From a virus, in IMG/VR virus record IMGVR_UViG_3300033150_001590, positions 1 through 45,780 of that record: a DNA stretch of 45,780 bases, one strand, 5' to 3'. The translations under genes and the position numbers were made by a program. Below the pieces are notes generated by a model. It was given only the letters and a program-made list of their open reading frames with translations. It was not told the origin of the DNA and did not search any database. Positions 29,396 through 37,379 of the stretch are shown one piece after another (within the stretch, counting starts at the first letter, position 1; each line of letters begins with the position of its first letter).

Positions 29396-29406
29396 AGTGA
29401 ATTATT

Positions 29407-29766
29407 TTAATCGCCCTTGGTTATTCGATAACTATCGCTATCAAAATGTTGTGTTGAAAATTCGAACAATTCTGTGTCTTCTAGGGCCAACATCTGGTGT
29501 CGTAGGCCTCTATAAACATGGAAATTATCTCCTTTTTCTAAAATTATTGATTCAGCGCTTTCGATGTCATCCCGATCGGAATAAAAAACGCGGAGTTTTC
29601 CAGACTGGACGTAGAAAACCTCATCTTTCAATTTATGATAATGCCAGGAGCATTTTTTTCCTTTGACAAAATATAATAATTTGCCACAATATTCCTCGCA
29701 ATTAACAATCCACTTTTCAAATCCCCAGCCTTTGGGGACAAATTTAATTGGTAAAGAATTCGACAT
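29407..29766 (-). CDS. Cupin-fold sugar-binding or isomerase-like protein
   Basis: This 119-aa single-domain cupin carries the metal-binding set: H42-x-H44-x4-E49 (WHYHKLKDEVF) and a later His near residue 91 (GLRHQM). The opening PKGWGFEKWIV resembles the C-terminal cupin of mannose-6-phosphate isomerase / GDP-mannose pyrophosphorylase fusions. It may isomerise or epimerise a sugar, or sense one. The start is the ATG at 29766, with an AAGGGG site 7 bases upstream; a GTG directly before it is less likely. It overlaps the HAD phosphatase by 23 bases and is the last gene of the glycan cluster. Confidence 0.75.
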   Translation of the reverse strand: MSNSLPIKFVPKGWGFEKWIVNCEEYCGKLLYFVKGKKCSWHYHKLKDEVFYVQSGKLRVFYSDRDDIESAESIILEKGDNFHVYRGLRHQMLALEDTELFEFSTQHFDSDSYRITKGD

Positions 29767-30076
29767 CACTCATCCCCTTGTCGTCTATATAGAAATCGCC
29801 GGACGGCTTTCCTAAAAACAATTCATGATATTTAACTCCCCAGGTCTTTAATTGTTTCAGGGTTAAATTATAGAACAAAGAATAAGCGGCTAACTGATCA
29901 TTGTTGCTTCGGCCCATACCCCTGGCGGTAAGCATTATTATAGTATGGCCCTCGTCGTATAATTTATTAATTTTTGCTATTCTATCTTGGTAAGGTCTGG
30001 CATCTCTATAATTTTGACCCTTGTTTTCACACAAGCTTTCACAAATTGTTCCATCGATATCAAACACATATGTCAT
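29744..30076 (-). CDS. HAD-family sugar-phosphate phosphatase
   Basis: This short (110 aa) HAD phosphatase has all core motifs: motif I D6-x-D8-G-T (FDIDGT), motif II Thr in LTARG, and motifs III/IV in GKPSGDFYIDDKG, with Lys and an Asp-Asp pair. It lacks a large cap, like the small phosphatases annotated in capsule biosynthesis. Its coding sequence overlaps the adenylyltransferase by 4 bases and the cupin by 23. The kinase-nucleotidyltransferase-phosphatase order suggests it removes the C7 phosphate of a heptose bisphosphate, the step GmhB performs elsewhere. It belongs to a different HAD branch from GmhB as judged by the DIDGT motif (GmhB has DRDGT), so the substrate is inferred. Confidence 0.8.
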   Translation of the reverse strand: MTYVFDIDGTICESLCENKGQNYRDARPYQDRIAKINKLYDEGHTIIMLTARGMGRSNNDQLAAYSLFYNLTLKQLKTWGVKYHELFLGKPSGDFYIDDKGMSDVEFFTN

Positions 30077-30462
30077 AATTTCTCCAATATTTCTGTAGTT
30101 GAATAACTACTGATTCTTTTAAAAAATTCTATTTCATCCACGAAACGAGATCCTACCACGTTTTTACCTCTGTACTCAGAACCAACAACGATAATCGATG
30201 CGTTACTTAATAATATTTGGTTTTCAAGCTCGCAATCAATATCAAAACTTTTCACTTCATCAATATATTTTATAGATTCTAGCATGGCTATTCTATCTTC
30301 CAGCGTGTTCACTGGGCGACGGGGGCCCTTGGAAGCGCTGACTCTTTCATCACCGTCCACTCCCACGATTAACCGGTCCCCTAGAGACTTCGCGTGTTTA
30401 AACAACTCAATGTGTCCGCGATGTAAAATATCAAAACATCCATTTGTCCATACAATTTTCAT
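30073..30462 (-). CDS. Heptose-1-phosphate adenylyltransferase-like (HldE C-domain type)
   Basis: This 129-aa protein has a cytidylyltransferase/Rossmann fold with the nucleotide-binding TNGCFDILHRGHIELF (HxGH at residues 14-17). The segment VGVDGDERVSASKGPRRPVN, then the RIAMLESIKYID region, is characteristic of the RfaE/HldE C-terminal domain. That enzyme transfers AMP (or, in relatives, CMP/GMP) to sugar 1-phosphates. Here it is a separate polypeptide, with the kinase as the adjacent gene, overlapping by 4 bases at each end (ATGA). The domain assignment is firm; whether the sugar is a heptose and the nucleotide ATP is an inference from the kinase partner. Confidence 0.85.
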   Translation of the reverse strand: MKIVWTNGCFDILHRGHIELFKHAKSLGDRLIVGVDGDERVSASKGPRRPVNTLEDRIAMLESIKYIDEVKSFDIDCELENQILLSNASIIVVGSEYRGKNVVGSRFVDEIEFFKRISSYSTTEILEKL

Positions 30463-31196
30463 GCTATGGAGACTCCCTTCTTTTGAACAACTAGGGTGGC
30501 ACAGTAATTAGCGTGCCTGATGGACTCTTGTATACTGTTGGTCTCAGTATATTTAGCGACCAAGGCGGCAATAAAAGTATCTCCGGCACCTGAAGTGTCT
30601 TTTATTTCAACCTTCGGCACAGAATAGACAATATCTTGATATTTCGCGCCATTTGGGCCCAAAGTGATTATCATTCGAGATATGGTATCCTCGTCAATTC
30701 GATGTTTAGTTCTCTCAAATTCAAATTCATTAATCTTTATAAAAGTAATGTTCTTGCACCAATCTCCTAAGATTTTTTTTGTATCTAAAAAAGTAATTTG
30801 ATGATTTTTAGATATATATTCAATATCTGACTCGGTAAGAAACCCTTTATTATAATCAGAGATTACTACAATATCATATTTTGAAAAGCTAATTTCTTCT
30901 AACTTGCAGCGGCCATAAGATTCGTCCTTTTCATCAACCCTCAAAACTATACAGTTTGTTCTATAATCAACATATCTTGTTTTAGTTATTTGTTTCCAAT
31001 TGCTATTAGTTATAAGTTCGGCGCTGGATTTGGATAAAGATTTGATATTATTAAGTACATTCATCGCCATCCCCCCGTTTGTCTTATTAATTTTATTGCT
31101 ATCAAATACAGGGACAGGGGCTTCTGGGCATAGGCGGGTGCAGTCTCCGTATTGATAGACGTCTCTACAACTTTCTCCTATAACTAGTATTTTCAT
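30459..31196 (-). CDS. PfkB-family sugar kinase (HldE N-domain type)
   Basis: This 245-aa protein is a ribokinase-fold kinase. It shows ILVIGESCRDVYQYG at the start, the substrate Gly-Gly motif NGGMAMNVLNN and the catalytic DTSGAGDTFIAAL motif near the C-terminus, where the last Asp is the base. The opening CPEAPVPVF is typical of heptose 7-phosphate kinases (HldE/RfaE N-domain). It is shorter than the usual ~310-330 aa, so some peripheral loops are missing. An AAGGAG site lies 5 bases before the ATG. It overlaps the adenylyltransferase downstream and the 3-dehydratase upstream by 4 bases each. It probably phosphorylates C1 of a heptose 7-phosphate. Confidence 0.83.
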   Translation of the reverse strand: MKILVIGESCRDVYQYGDCTRLCPEAPVPVFDSNKINKTNGGMAMNVLNNIKSLSKSSAELITNSNWKQITKTRYVDYRTNCIVLRVDEKDESYGRCKLEEISFSKYDIVVISDYNKGFLTESDIEYISKNHQITFLDTKKILGDWCKNITFIKINEFEFERTKHRIDEDTISRMIITLGPNGAKYQDIVYSVPKVEIKDTSGAGDTFIAALVAKYTETNSIQESIRHANYCATLVVQKKGVSIA

Positions 31197-32359
31197 AGCT
31201 CTCCTTTGACTACTTTGCAGATGTGGTCAATCTCGCTCTCGGTTAATTCTGGATAATTTGGAATAAAAAACCCGCAAGAGTGGATTCTATCGCTTAGTTC
31301 ATCCACAAACTCGTCATATTTGTCTGTCCAAAAAGGATGTCGACCCAAATTTCCAGCGCTATAAATTCTTGTTTCAATTCCCTCGTCAATGAGTCTTGTA
31401 ACAATTTCTCTTCTATGCTCAGTGCTGTTTGCCAAAGCGCCAAAAGAAATAGATACGGGTACATTTTCTCCCCAGTTCTGGAATTCAACATACCCTTTTA
31501 ACTTTTTAGCGTATAGAAGGTGATTCCTGTTCCTCTTATCTGCCACCAAATTTGCTTTCTTAATTTGTCTAATTCCCAAAAAAGCCTGTAAATCTGTAGA
31601 TCTAAGATTATATCCTGGCATAAAAAATGTGAATGGAGAATGGAAGTCTTCAATGCCGTGTTTTTCCATCATGTCATCGTAGGTCTCGCTGTCTAAATCC
31701 TTAGCCCAGCCATGACTGCGTAACATTAAAAGCATATCATAAAGATTTTTATCATTAACATTAACCATCCCCCCTTCAATTGTGGACAGTTGGTGGCCAA
31801 AATAAAATGAGAATGAGGCCATGTCCCCAATAGTACCTACCATACTTCCATCAGAGTATGAGGATCCTAGAGCGGCGCATGCATCTTCCAATAACAAAAA
31901 TCCATATTTTTCTTTTAATGCCAAGAGGCGCCTCTTGTGGTGTGGAACCCCAAGAACTTGAACAAAAATAACCGCATCTGGGCGCTCGTTTTCGCATATT
32001 TTCTCAAGCTGATCTAAATTAATCCCATAAGTATCTTTATCGGCGCCGCACATTATTGGCTTTAGGCCGAGTTGCATCGCTGGAGAAATTGTAGTTACCC
32101 AGCCAACAGACGGGACAACAATCTTCTTATTGGGGATCAATCCGCATTGAACTGCTGTTGCGATCATCAAAAGATTAGCTGATGAGCCAGAGTTATTGAA
32201 GACAGCGTATTTGGTTCCTATATACCGGGCCCAGTCGTTTTCGACTTTCCAAGTCAAATCGCCTTTGGTTAATCGCGGATATCCTTTAAGCCACTCACAG
32301 AGGGCATCTATATCTTCACTGTTAATCGTTTCTTTTGCTAGCGGGTATTTAATTTTCAT
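31193..32359 (-). CDS. PLP-dependent nucleotide-sugar 3-dehydratase (ColD-like)
   Basis: This 388-aa protein has the DegT/DnrJ aminotransferase fold. It shows VFNNSGSSANLL (cofactor phosphate loop), VPSVGWVTTISP, EDACAALGSS (Asp of EDA holding the PLP ring) and the lysine-motif region SFYFGHQLSTIEGG. At the position where aminotransferases have the Schiff-base Lys, this protein has His189. A His there marks the 3-dehydratases ColD (His188) and E1/AscC/DdhC, which remove the C3 hydroxyl of a 4-keto-6-deoxy sugar instead of adding an amine. It should yield a 3-deoxy sugar. The fold is certain; the ColD-type activity rests on this residue. An AGGA ribosome site precedes the ATG. Confidence 0.9.
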   Translation of the reverse strand: MKIKYPLAKETINSEDIDALCEWLKGYPRLTKGDLTWKVENDWARYIGTKYAVFNNSGSSANLLMIATAVQCGLIPNKKIVVPSVGWVTTISPAMQLGLKPIMCGADKDTYGINLDQLEKICENERPDAVIFVQVLGVPHHKRRLLALKEKYGFLLLEDACAALGSSYSDGSMVGTIGDMASFSFYFGHQLSTIEGGMVNVNDKNLYDMLLMLRSHGWAKDLDSETYDDMMEKHGIEDFHSPFTFFMPGYNLRSTDLQAFLGIRQIKKANLVADKRNRNHLLYAKKLKGYVEFQNWGENVPVSISFGALANSTEHRREIVTRLIDEGIETRIYSAGNLGRHPFWTDKYDEFVDELSDRIHSCGFFIPNYPELTESEIDHICKVVKGEL

Positions 32360-32369
32360 TTTATTTCCT

Positions 32370-32921
32370 TTATTTAATTGCTTGAAGGTTTAAGCTCATA
32401 AGCTTGCCATTTATTTTATCCATGTGGGGGAGATAAGCCTGACTATAATCATCTACATAAAAATGTTCTGTCTTTCGCCAGTCATATTGCTTTACTTCGC
32501 CAAAACCAACCTCCTCTAGTGCCTCCTTTAAAGTATTGAAAGACCATCCGTGATAATGAAAATCAAAATCATATTTTTGACCCCCATAAAATAAAGTTTT
32601 AACGCTATCGAAGTCGTTTGTCTCAAGGTAATATTCACAAGCGGCTTTTATATCTGGCACCGATAGTCGTAAAATTCCGCCTGGTTTCAAAGTCTTGTGC
32701 CAATTCGTCAAAACTTCCCTCCAAGTGATTGGTTGGAACAAAAACGCTTGTGTTGGAAAATGTTCCAACACATGACATGAATAAATTAGATCTACATCTT
32801 GGAATTTCTCATGAATCTTCGCAATGTTATATACAACATCGGGGTCCATGTCGTTTCTGGCATCAATATTAATGAACCCGTGCAGTTTTCGGTCTCCGCA
32901 TCCTAAATTTAGTTTTGTCAT
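32370..32921 (-). CDS. SAM-dependent methyltransferase, class I
   Basis: This 183-aa protein has a Rossmann methyltransferase core. Motif I is LNLGCGDRKLHGFINID, an acidic residue ends strand 2, HVLEHFP is the post-II motif, and LKPGGILRLSVPD is motif III. The variant family is common in polysaccharide clusters as sugar or lipid methyltransferases. A GGAG ribosome site lies about 9 bases upstream of the ATG. It lies between the 3-dehydratase and the RmlC-like epimerase, so O- or C-methylation of the nucleotide sugar or of the finished glycan is the likely job. The acceptor cannot be told from sequence. Confidence 0.85.
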   Translation of the reverse strand: MTKLNLGCGDRKLHGFINIDARNDMDPDVVYNIAKIHEKFQDVDLIYSCHVLEHFPTQAFLFQPITWREVLTNWHKTLKPGGILRLSVPDIKAACEYYLETNDFDSVKTLFYGGQKYDFDFHYHGWSFNTLKEALEEVGFGEVKQYDWRKTEHFYVDDYSQAYLPHMDKINGKLMSLNLQAIK

Positions 32922-32937
32922 TAAAATATCTCCAATT

Positions 32938-33450
32938 TTAAATTAATTTAGCGTTCTTATCTCTATCAGATAAGTGCGGTTTATTCTCTATTAAATCCCA
33001 GTCTATTGCCAAACTTGGGCTATTCCAATTTACAGAAATTTGTTGATCTGCCGGTACATATCCAGAAGACCACTTATAGTAAAAATAAGTATTATTCTCT
33101 AAATTATAGTGCCCATTTAAAAAATATTTAGGTACAAAAACTGCAAAGTCGCTCTGCTCATCCATATCAAAATATGATTTTTGCAAAAATTGCTCATGAT
33201 TTTTATTATAATTAACTACAACGAGCTTAAATCTTCCCCTAATACAATAGATTAATTTATCATTCACCGTGTCGGTGTGTAGTCCTCTTAGAACATTTTT
33301 TTTAGATATTGTTAGTTTATCTAATAAATATTTTTTCCCACTGGGATGATAATCAAGTAAATTTATTATTTGGCCCCTATCATCAAAATATTTTTCTAAA
33401 TAAACCTTACAAACCCCTTCTAATTTAGTTTTTTCAATATTAAAATTCAT
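32938..33450 (-). CDS. RmlC-like nucleotide-sugar 3,5-epimerase
   Basis: This 170-aa protein is close to RmlC (~180 aa). The cupin core shows NVLRGLHTDTVNDKLIYCIR, which corresponds to the RGLHxQ segment holding the catalytic His, and a later FVPKYFLNGHY. The C-terminus YKWSSGYVPADQQISVNW matches the family's closing Y..P..E..I.W pattern. The Gln after RGLH is changed to Asp and the paired Tyr is not obvious, so it could epimerise at one carbon only or have a different substrate. The start is the ATG at 33450, with AGAGG 6 bases upstream. A TTG at 33465 would overlap the previous stop and is less likely. Confidence 0.8.
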   Translation of the reverse strand: MNFNIEKTKLEGVCKVYLEKYFDDRGQIINLLDYHPSGKKYLLDKLTISKKNVLRGLHTDTVNDKLIYCIRGRFKLVVVNYNKNHEQFLQKSYFDMDEQSDFAVFVPKYFLNGHYNLENNTYFYYKWSSGYVPADQQISVNWNSPSLAIDWDLIENKPHLSDRDKNAKLI

Positions 33451-33458
33451 TTTTACCT

Positions 33459-34175
33459 CTAACAATATTTTGGATCCTTTGACGTAAACAATTCACGGCG
33501 TAGATCTAAAAAAATTTTTAAACAGGCATCAAATCCTTTTTTATCTTCCTCTGTTGGTTTCCAAAAGGAATTAAAAAGAGAATATCTAATTTTTGTAACC
33601 TCAATCGTCTCCTCTCCCTTAAACCACAAATAATAAGATAAATAATTATCTGCAAAATGCGGAGATCTAATATTGAAATTTGGATGAAAGATCTTACCCC
33701 CCAATAACTCTAAAGTCTTTTTATTTAAAATAGGAAACCTGCACATCAATATTCTTGGTAAAGATTTTGTCTCTGGTTTTGGTCCGTATGGGTGGTTTAA
33801 CGGAATTGGCTCAAGATAGCAGCGGCCGTCGATGGCTGCTGTGAATATCTTATATTTTCTATTAATAAATAAATCACTTGCTAGAATTTCGGGCGCCCGG
33901 ATGATTTCTGGGGTCACCAGATTATCATCAGTAAGGACCACTAAGGTGTCTCCTTTGGATTTCGTGGCACCATAATTGAAAGCTTGCGGGCCATTAATAC
34001 ACATATTATCTTTTATAAATCTGATTCGTTTATCGTTAATTTCATCTGGAGAAATGACTAGAATTTCTCCGTTATCAAGCGCTCCGGCGGACTCCAGACA
34101 ATCTATGACTCTTTTAGGTGATTCTTCATAATTTCTATTTGTGGCAATCAAATAAGATATGTCTATATTTTTCAT
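33459..34175 (-). CDS. Glycosyltransferase, GT-A fold (family 2-like)
   Basis: This 238-aa protein opens DISYLIATNRNYEESPKRVI, followed by a Rossmann-type strand series. The metal/nucleotide motif VVLTDDNLV sits near residue 82, where family-2 transferases carry DxD. The C-terminal half has LGGKIF and a WFKGEE segment similar in layout to the two longer paralogues at 36576 and 39171. It presumably adds one sugar to the growing glycan at the cytoplasmic face of the membrane or in the cytosol. There is no transmembrane helix. A GAGG ribosome site lies about 7 bases from the ATG. Confidence 0.75.
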   Translation of the reverse strand: MKNIDISYLIATNRNYEESPKRVIDCLESAGALDNGEILVISPDEINDKRIRFIKDNMCINGPQAFNYGATKSKGDTLVVLTDDNLVTPEIIRAPEILASDLFINRKYKIFTAAIDGRCYLEPIPLNHPYGPKPETKSLPRILMCRFPILNKKTLELLGGKIFHPNFNIRSPHFADNYLSYYLWFKGEETIEVTKIRYSLFNSFWKPTEEDKKGFDACLKIFLDLRRELFTSKDPKYC

Positions 34176-34201
34176 TTTTGTTTCCTCATTTCAAATTAAG
34201 C

Positions 34202-34453
34202 TTAATCTACACAACAATTTTCCACTATTTTTTCCACACTATCTAGATCTTCAAGGGGCAGTTTCATATTTGAATTTGTAGATAACGGCCTTAAACGGAT
34301 ACCGGATCTTTCTATATTTATCAATAAATCAAACATTTCAATACTCTCCAACAAGCCAGAAGAATAGAGAGCGTCTTTAGATTCTACCTTTCCCTTATTG
34401 TTCTGTTCTAAAAAAATATTAACAATAGCTAACACCCTTTCCATTATAGGCAT
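34202..34453 (-). CDS. Acyl carrier protein-like protein
   Basis: This 83-aa protein is the usual ACP size. LYSSGLLESIEMFDLLINIE corresponds to the ACP helix-2 region, in which the consensus Asp-Ser-Leu is Glu-Ser-Ile. Ser37 would carry 4'-phosphopantetheine. The neighbour upstream is an acyl-AMP ligase that overlaps it by 10 bases; together they make an activate-and-load pair. The start ATG follows an AAGGA site; a second ATG three codons later is possible. The Asp-to-Glu change and the absence of a typical DSLD block make the assignment slightly less than certain, but size, position and context agree. Confidence 0.75.
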   Translation of the reverse strand: MPIMERVLAIVNIFLEQNNKGKVESKDALYSSGLLESIEMFDLLINIERSGIRLRPLSTNSNMKLPLEDLDSVEKIVENCCVD

Positions 34454-36579
34454 AATTTTTTCCTTGTCAACGAACGACTAATTTTTCCACTAGATGTTTT
34501 AATTAGAAACCCCTCCCCTAGAAGATGAATCGTGGCGGATAAATTAAAAATATCTTTTATTTTTTTAATTATCATATTTATTGTTTCTTTTTTTCCCTCA
34601 TTCGTGCCCGTGTACTCTGCGCAGATGTGAACTTCTGAGGTGCCTTTTATTCGATTCGGTACCCCAAAGCAAGCCACCCTTCCGGGTTTAATATTATTAA
34701 TTTTAGCGGTCTCGCGCTCTATAGGAGATGGATATATATTAATTCCAAAAGAAACGAAAGAATCTTTTTGGCGATCCACAATATATAGATGACCGCCTTG
34801 CATAAATCCGATATCGCCAGTATTATAATAATCATAATAACTTTCTTCATCTCGGTTTGTTTTTGGGCAGCTAGAAGATTTGACATACACCATTCCAATT
34901 TTTTCATTGGTAACATCTTTGTTTTCACTCACAATTAAAACCGAAACGCCAGGAATAATTTTGCCACAACTTGTATATTTTTTCCCATGATAAATTTCTT
35001 CTCTTATTCCCTCCGATTGGGAAACGGCAAACACATTTTCCGCCAAGGCATAGCACACTGATAACGCGTTTCTAGATAATCCAAACTGTTTAAATTTATT
35101 ATAAAAATTATTTAAATCTTCATAATAAGCTGGTTCAGAACAGCTTATAAATTTTTTAACGGTGGATAAATCATAGATTTTATCTCCAACATTGATCCTG
35201 CTGGTCATATAATTAAATGCAAAATTGGGCATCCAAATGTGGGTAGCTGCGTGGGATTCTATAAGAGCCATGAAAATTTCCGGATCTCTGAGCCATACAA
35301 AGGGGTCAATAATGTGAAACTTAGCGTCGGACAGCAAAGGCAACAGGAATCCAGCCACAAGACCCATATCGTGATAAAGTGGAAGCCAAGATACTACAGA
35401 GCTATTCTTGTTTAAATCAATAGTTTTCTTATATTCCTCGCAATTCTCAAGTATTTCTCGGTGAGTAACATATAAAATTTTTGGAGTACCAGTAGTACCC
35501 GAAGACATCTGGATGAATGCTACACTATCAGAATCCGCAGTCGGAGGTGACGATATATCGGGGGAAACATCCAGGTTACTACGCGTATTAAAATATTTTT
35601 TATAAATTGATGTATGCTGTTCCTCCGATAAACACAAAGAAGGCGCCAGTTGTTGTTTTACATATCTCATTTTTTTATCAAATTCATCAAAATGAATTTT
35701 ATTAGAAGGATATTGTAAAATTATAGGCTTTCGACCATATAAAATGCTGCCAATGAATTCGGAAAATAGATCCTCACCGCTCGGCTTGGTTAAGACTACC
35801 ACATCTCCCTCGCTAGTAAGATTACTAATTCTAGCACCAACGCGAGCCGCCTTATCAAAAAAATCTCTATTATTAGAATTATGTTTCAAAATATTGGGGA
35901 TTGTTTTACCTAGTCTCCCCATATATCGATTCAAATAATTTGCTATGAATTCAACCCCCTTGTTATTATAATGAATACCATCACCAGTTGGATACCCATG
36001 CTCTCGAACCCAGTCCACATCCATTGACATATTTAAAAAATCAACACCAACTGATGAAAAAGATTTATTCATCTTTAAAACATCGTAATGATGTTTGGTA
36101 CCTTCCTGATATTCTTTATCTAAATCATTTTTGTTTTTCAAAGTATGCATTCCCACAAATAAAACGCGCTTTGACTTTTTTTTAAATGTTTCAAAAACTT
36201 CTTTTTGGCCTTCGGGGTCTGAGTACAAATAAACTTTTTGATTTGTATTGGGCTTGTCCCGTTCGTCAATTAAACATTCTTCTTTAAAATGTTTTGCGGT
36301 TATCCCTCTGAATACATTTTCTGGCCAATAACAGACGCCTTCGTGCCATCCGGCTTGTATAATTATCAGATCATACCACTTGTCTGGTACACTTTTTATA
36401 TGTTCTTCTAATATAAAAATAGAAAATAGCCAATGGTTGTACTCTGCGCGAACGGTGTGTATCTCGTGGACGTTGTTGGTTATTGAAACAAATTTTTGTA
36501 CCCAATCGAGACCCAGGCACTGACCGCTGTGTTGTTTTGGCCATATGGCGCGCGAATCGGCGCCGATCAGAATTTTCAT
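34444..36579 (-). CDS. SGNH hydrolase fused to fatty-acyl-AMP ligase
   Basis: This 711-aa protein has two domains in order. Residues 1-~225 form an SGNH/GDSL hydrolase: block I is GADSR (Ser9), an IIQAGWHE stretch occupies the block-III place, and block V is DGIHYNNKG (Asp198-His201). Residues ~235-711 form an adenylate-forming enzyme: the phosphate loop MSSGTTGTPK near 355, YYNTGDIGF near 583, DRQKDSFVSFG, and a C-terminal SSGKISRSL whose Lys completes catalysis. The set resembles fatty-acyl-AMP ligases more than CoA ligases. The partner is the ACP next door. The fusion suggests one protein that both installs and trims or transfers acyl groups. It overlaps the glycosyltransferase upstream by 4 bases. 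Confidence 0.85.
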   Translation of the reverse strand: MKILIGADSRAIWPKQHSGQCLGLDWVQKFVSITNNVHEIHTVRAEYNHWLFSIFILEEHIKSVPDKWYDLIIIQAGWHEGVCYWPENVFRGITAKHFKEECLIDERDKPNTNQKVYLYSDPEGQKEVFETFKKKSKRVLFVGMHTLKNKNDLDKEYQEGTKHHYDVLKMNKSFSSVGVDFLNMSMDVDWVREHGYPTGDGIHYNNKGVEFIANYLNRYMGRLGKTIPNILKHNSNNRDFFDKAARVGARISNLTSEGDVVVLTKPSGEDLFSEFIGSILYGRKPIILQYPSNKIHFDEFDKKMRYVKQQLAPSLCLSEEQHTSIYKKYFNTRSNLDVSPDISSPPTADSDSVAFIQMSSGTTGTPKILYVTHREILENCEEYKKTIDLNKNSSVVSWLPLYHDMGLVAGFLLPLLSDAKFHIIDPFVWLRDPEIFMALIESHAATHIWMPNFAFNYMTSRINVGDKIYDLSTVKKFISCSEPAYYEDLNNFYNKFKQFGLSRNALSVCYALAENVFAVSQSEGIREEIYHGKKYTSCGKIIPGVSVLIVSENKDVTNEKIGMVYVKSSSCPKTNRDEESYYDYYNTGDIGFMQGGHLYIVDRQKDSFVSFGINIYPSPIERETAKINNIKPGRVACFGVPNRIKGTSEVHICAEYTGTNEGKKETINMIIKKIKDIFNLSATIHLLGEGFLIKTSSGKISRSLTRKKLCL

Positions 36580-37379
36580 TTTCCCACCGTTTTGTTGAAT
36601 CGTCTAGTCCAAATAGCTGGTGCGCTTTTCCAATTATCTATTTTAATCTTTGGTGTAATATTTGTTGTCCACAAAGGATCGCGATATTTCTGTTGCAGGA
36701 GAGGTTCGTCATGCTGGTGTTGACAAGCGAAGATAGGCGCATGATCTCCACTATCGGCCGGCATATGATCACACTCAAAAAGGGGGATTTGAGCCATTTT
36801 AACAATTGCGCCGCTGTATTGGGCTCGAATGGCCATATCTGCGTGCGATGCCCAAGTTCCTTCGTAGCTGCAATCCCAGCCGCCCAGAGAATTAAAATAG
36901 TCTGCGTACATAAACGCTATATTAAATAACCACCACTCTTTTGGAAGGTGAGGTGATTTAGCTGGAGTGTTACATAATTTGAAATAAGGGTCTGGCTGTA
37001 GATTTTTTCTTTCTTCGCTCCCTTGTTGCCCTTCATAATATTTTGCCACTAAAACATTATTATTCGATGGGCCCATATTATAAAATTCTTCCATACATTG
37101 ATCCAGAGAATTCTCAAAAAACAAACAATCATCTGCGAGCCATGTATACACTTTACCCTCACAAAGAGAGGCTGCGATATTTGATGCTCTCACCGGTGAG
37201 CCATAATCTTTGATATATTTAATATTTTTTAAGTCCTTTAACGCGTCTGGAAGAGGACTTGGTCCACAAATTATTAATTCAAAAGTCCGATTTGTAGAAT
37301 TGAGGATAGTTTGATATAGTTTTTCGAGCCTTTCTGGTCGTATGCTTGGCAAAATGAGGGAAATTTCTGGCTTTTTCAT
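36576..37379 (-). CDS. Glycosyltransferase, GT-A fold
   Basis: This 267-aa protein opens PEISLILPSIRPERLEKLYQ. It has FIKDYG-type and KVYTWLADDCLFF motifs, the latter carrying the DD pair of the nucleotide-sugar site near residue 83. Further on come LGGWDCSYEG and a C-terminal WKSAPAIWTRRFNKTVG. Several of these segments also occur, in the same order, in the 276-aa protein at 39171, so the two are paralogues. It is a probable glycosyltransferase with an unknown donor. There is no signal or membrane segment. It overlaps the neighbours by 4 bases at both ends, arguing for coupled translation. Confidence 0.8.
   Translation of the reverse strand: MKKPEISLILPSIRPERLEKLYQTILNSTNRTFELIICGPSPLPDALKDLKNIKYIKDYGSPVRASNIAASLCEGKVYTWLADDCLFFENSLDQCMEEFYNMGPSNNNVLVAKYYEGQQGSEERKNLQPDPYFKLCNTPAKSPHLPKEWWLFNIAFMYADYFNSLGGWDCSYEGTWASHADMAIRAQYSGAIVKMAQIPLFECDHMPADSGDHAPIFACQHQHDEPLLQQKYRDPLWTTNITPKIKIDNWKSAPAIWTRRFNKTVGK

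Noticed and set aside
31193-32359. Amino-sugar synthesis by a DegT aminotransferase
   Set aside because: The catalytic Lys is replaced by His189, which fits a 3-dehydratase and not transamination.
36483-36929. Plus-strand open frame of 148 codons
   Set aside because: It spans the junction of two well-supported minus-strand genes (SGNH-FAAL and a glycosyltransferase); a shadow frame.
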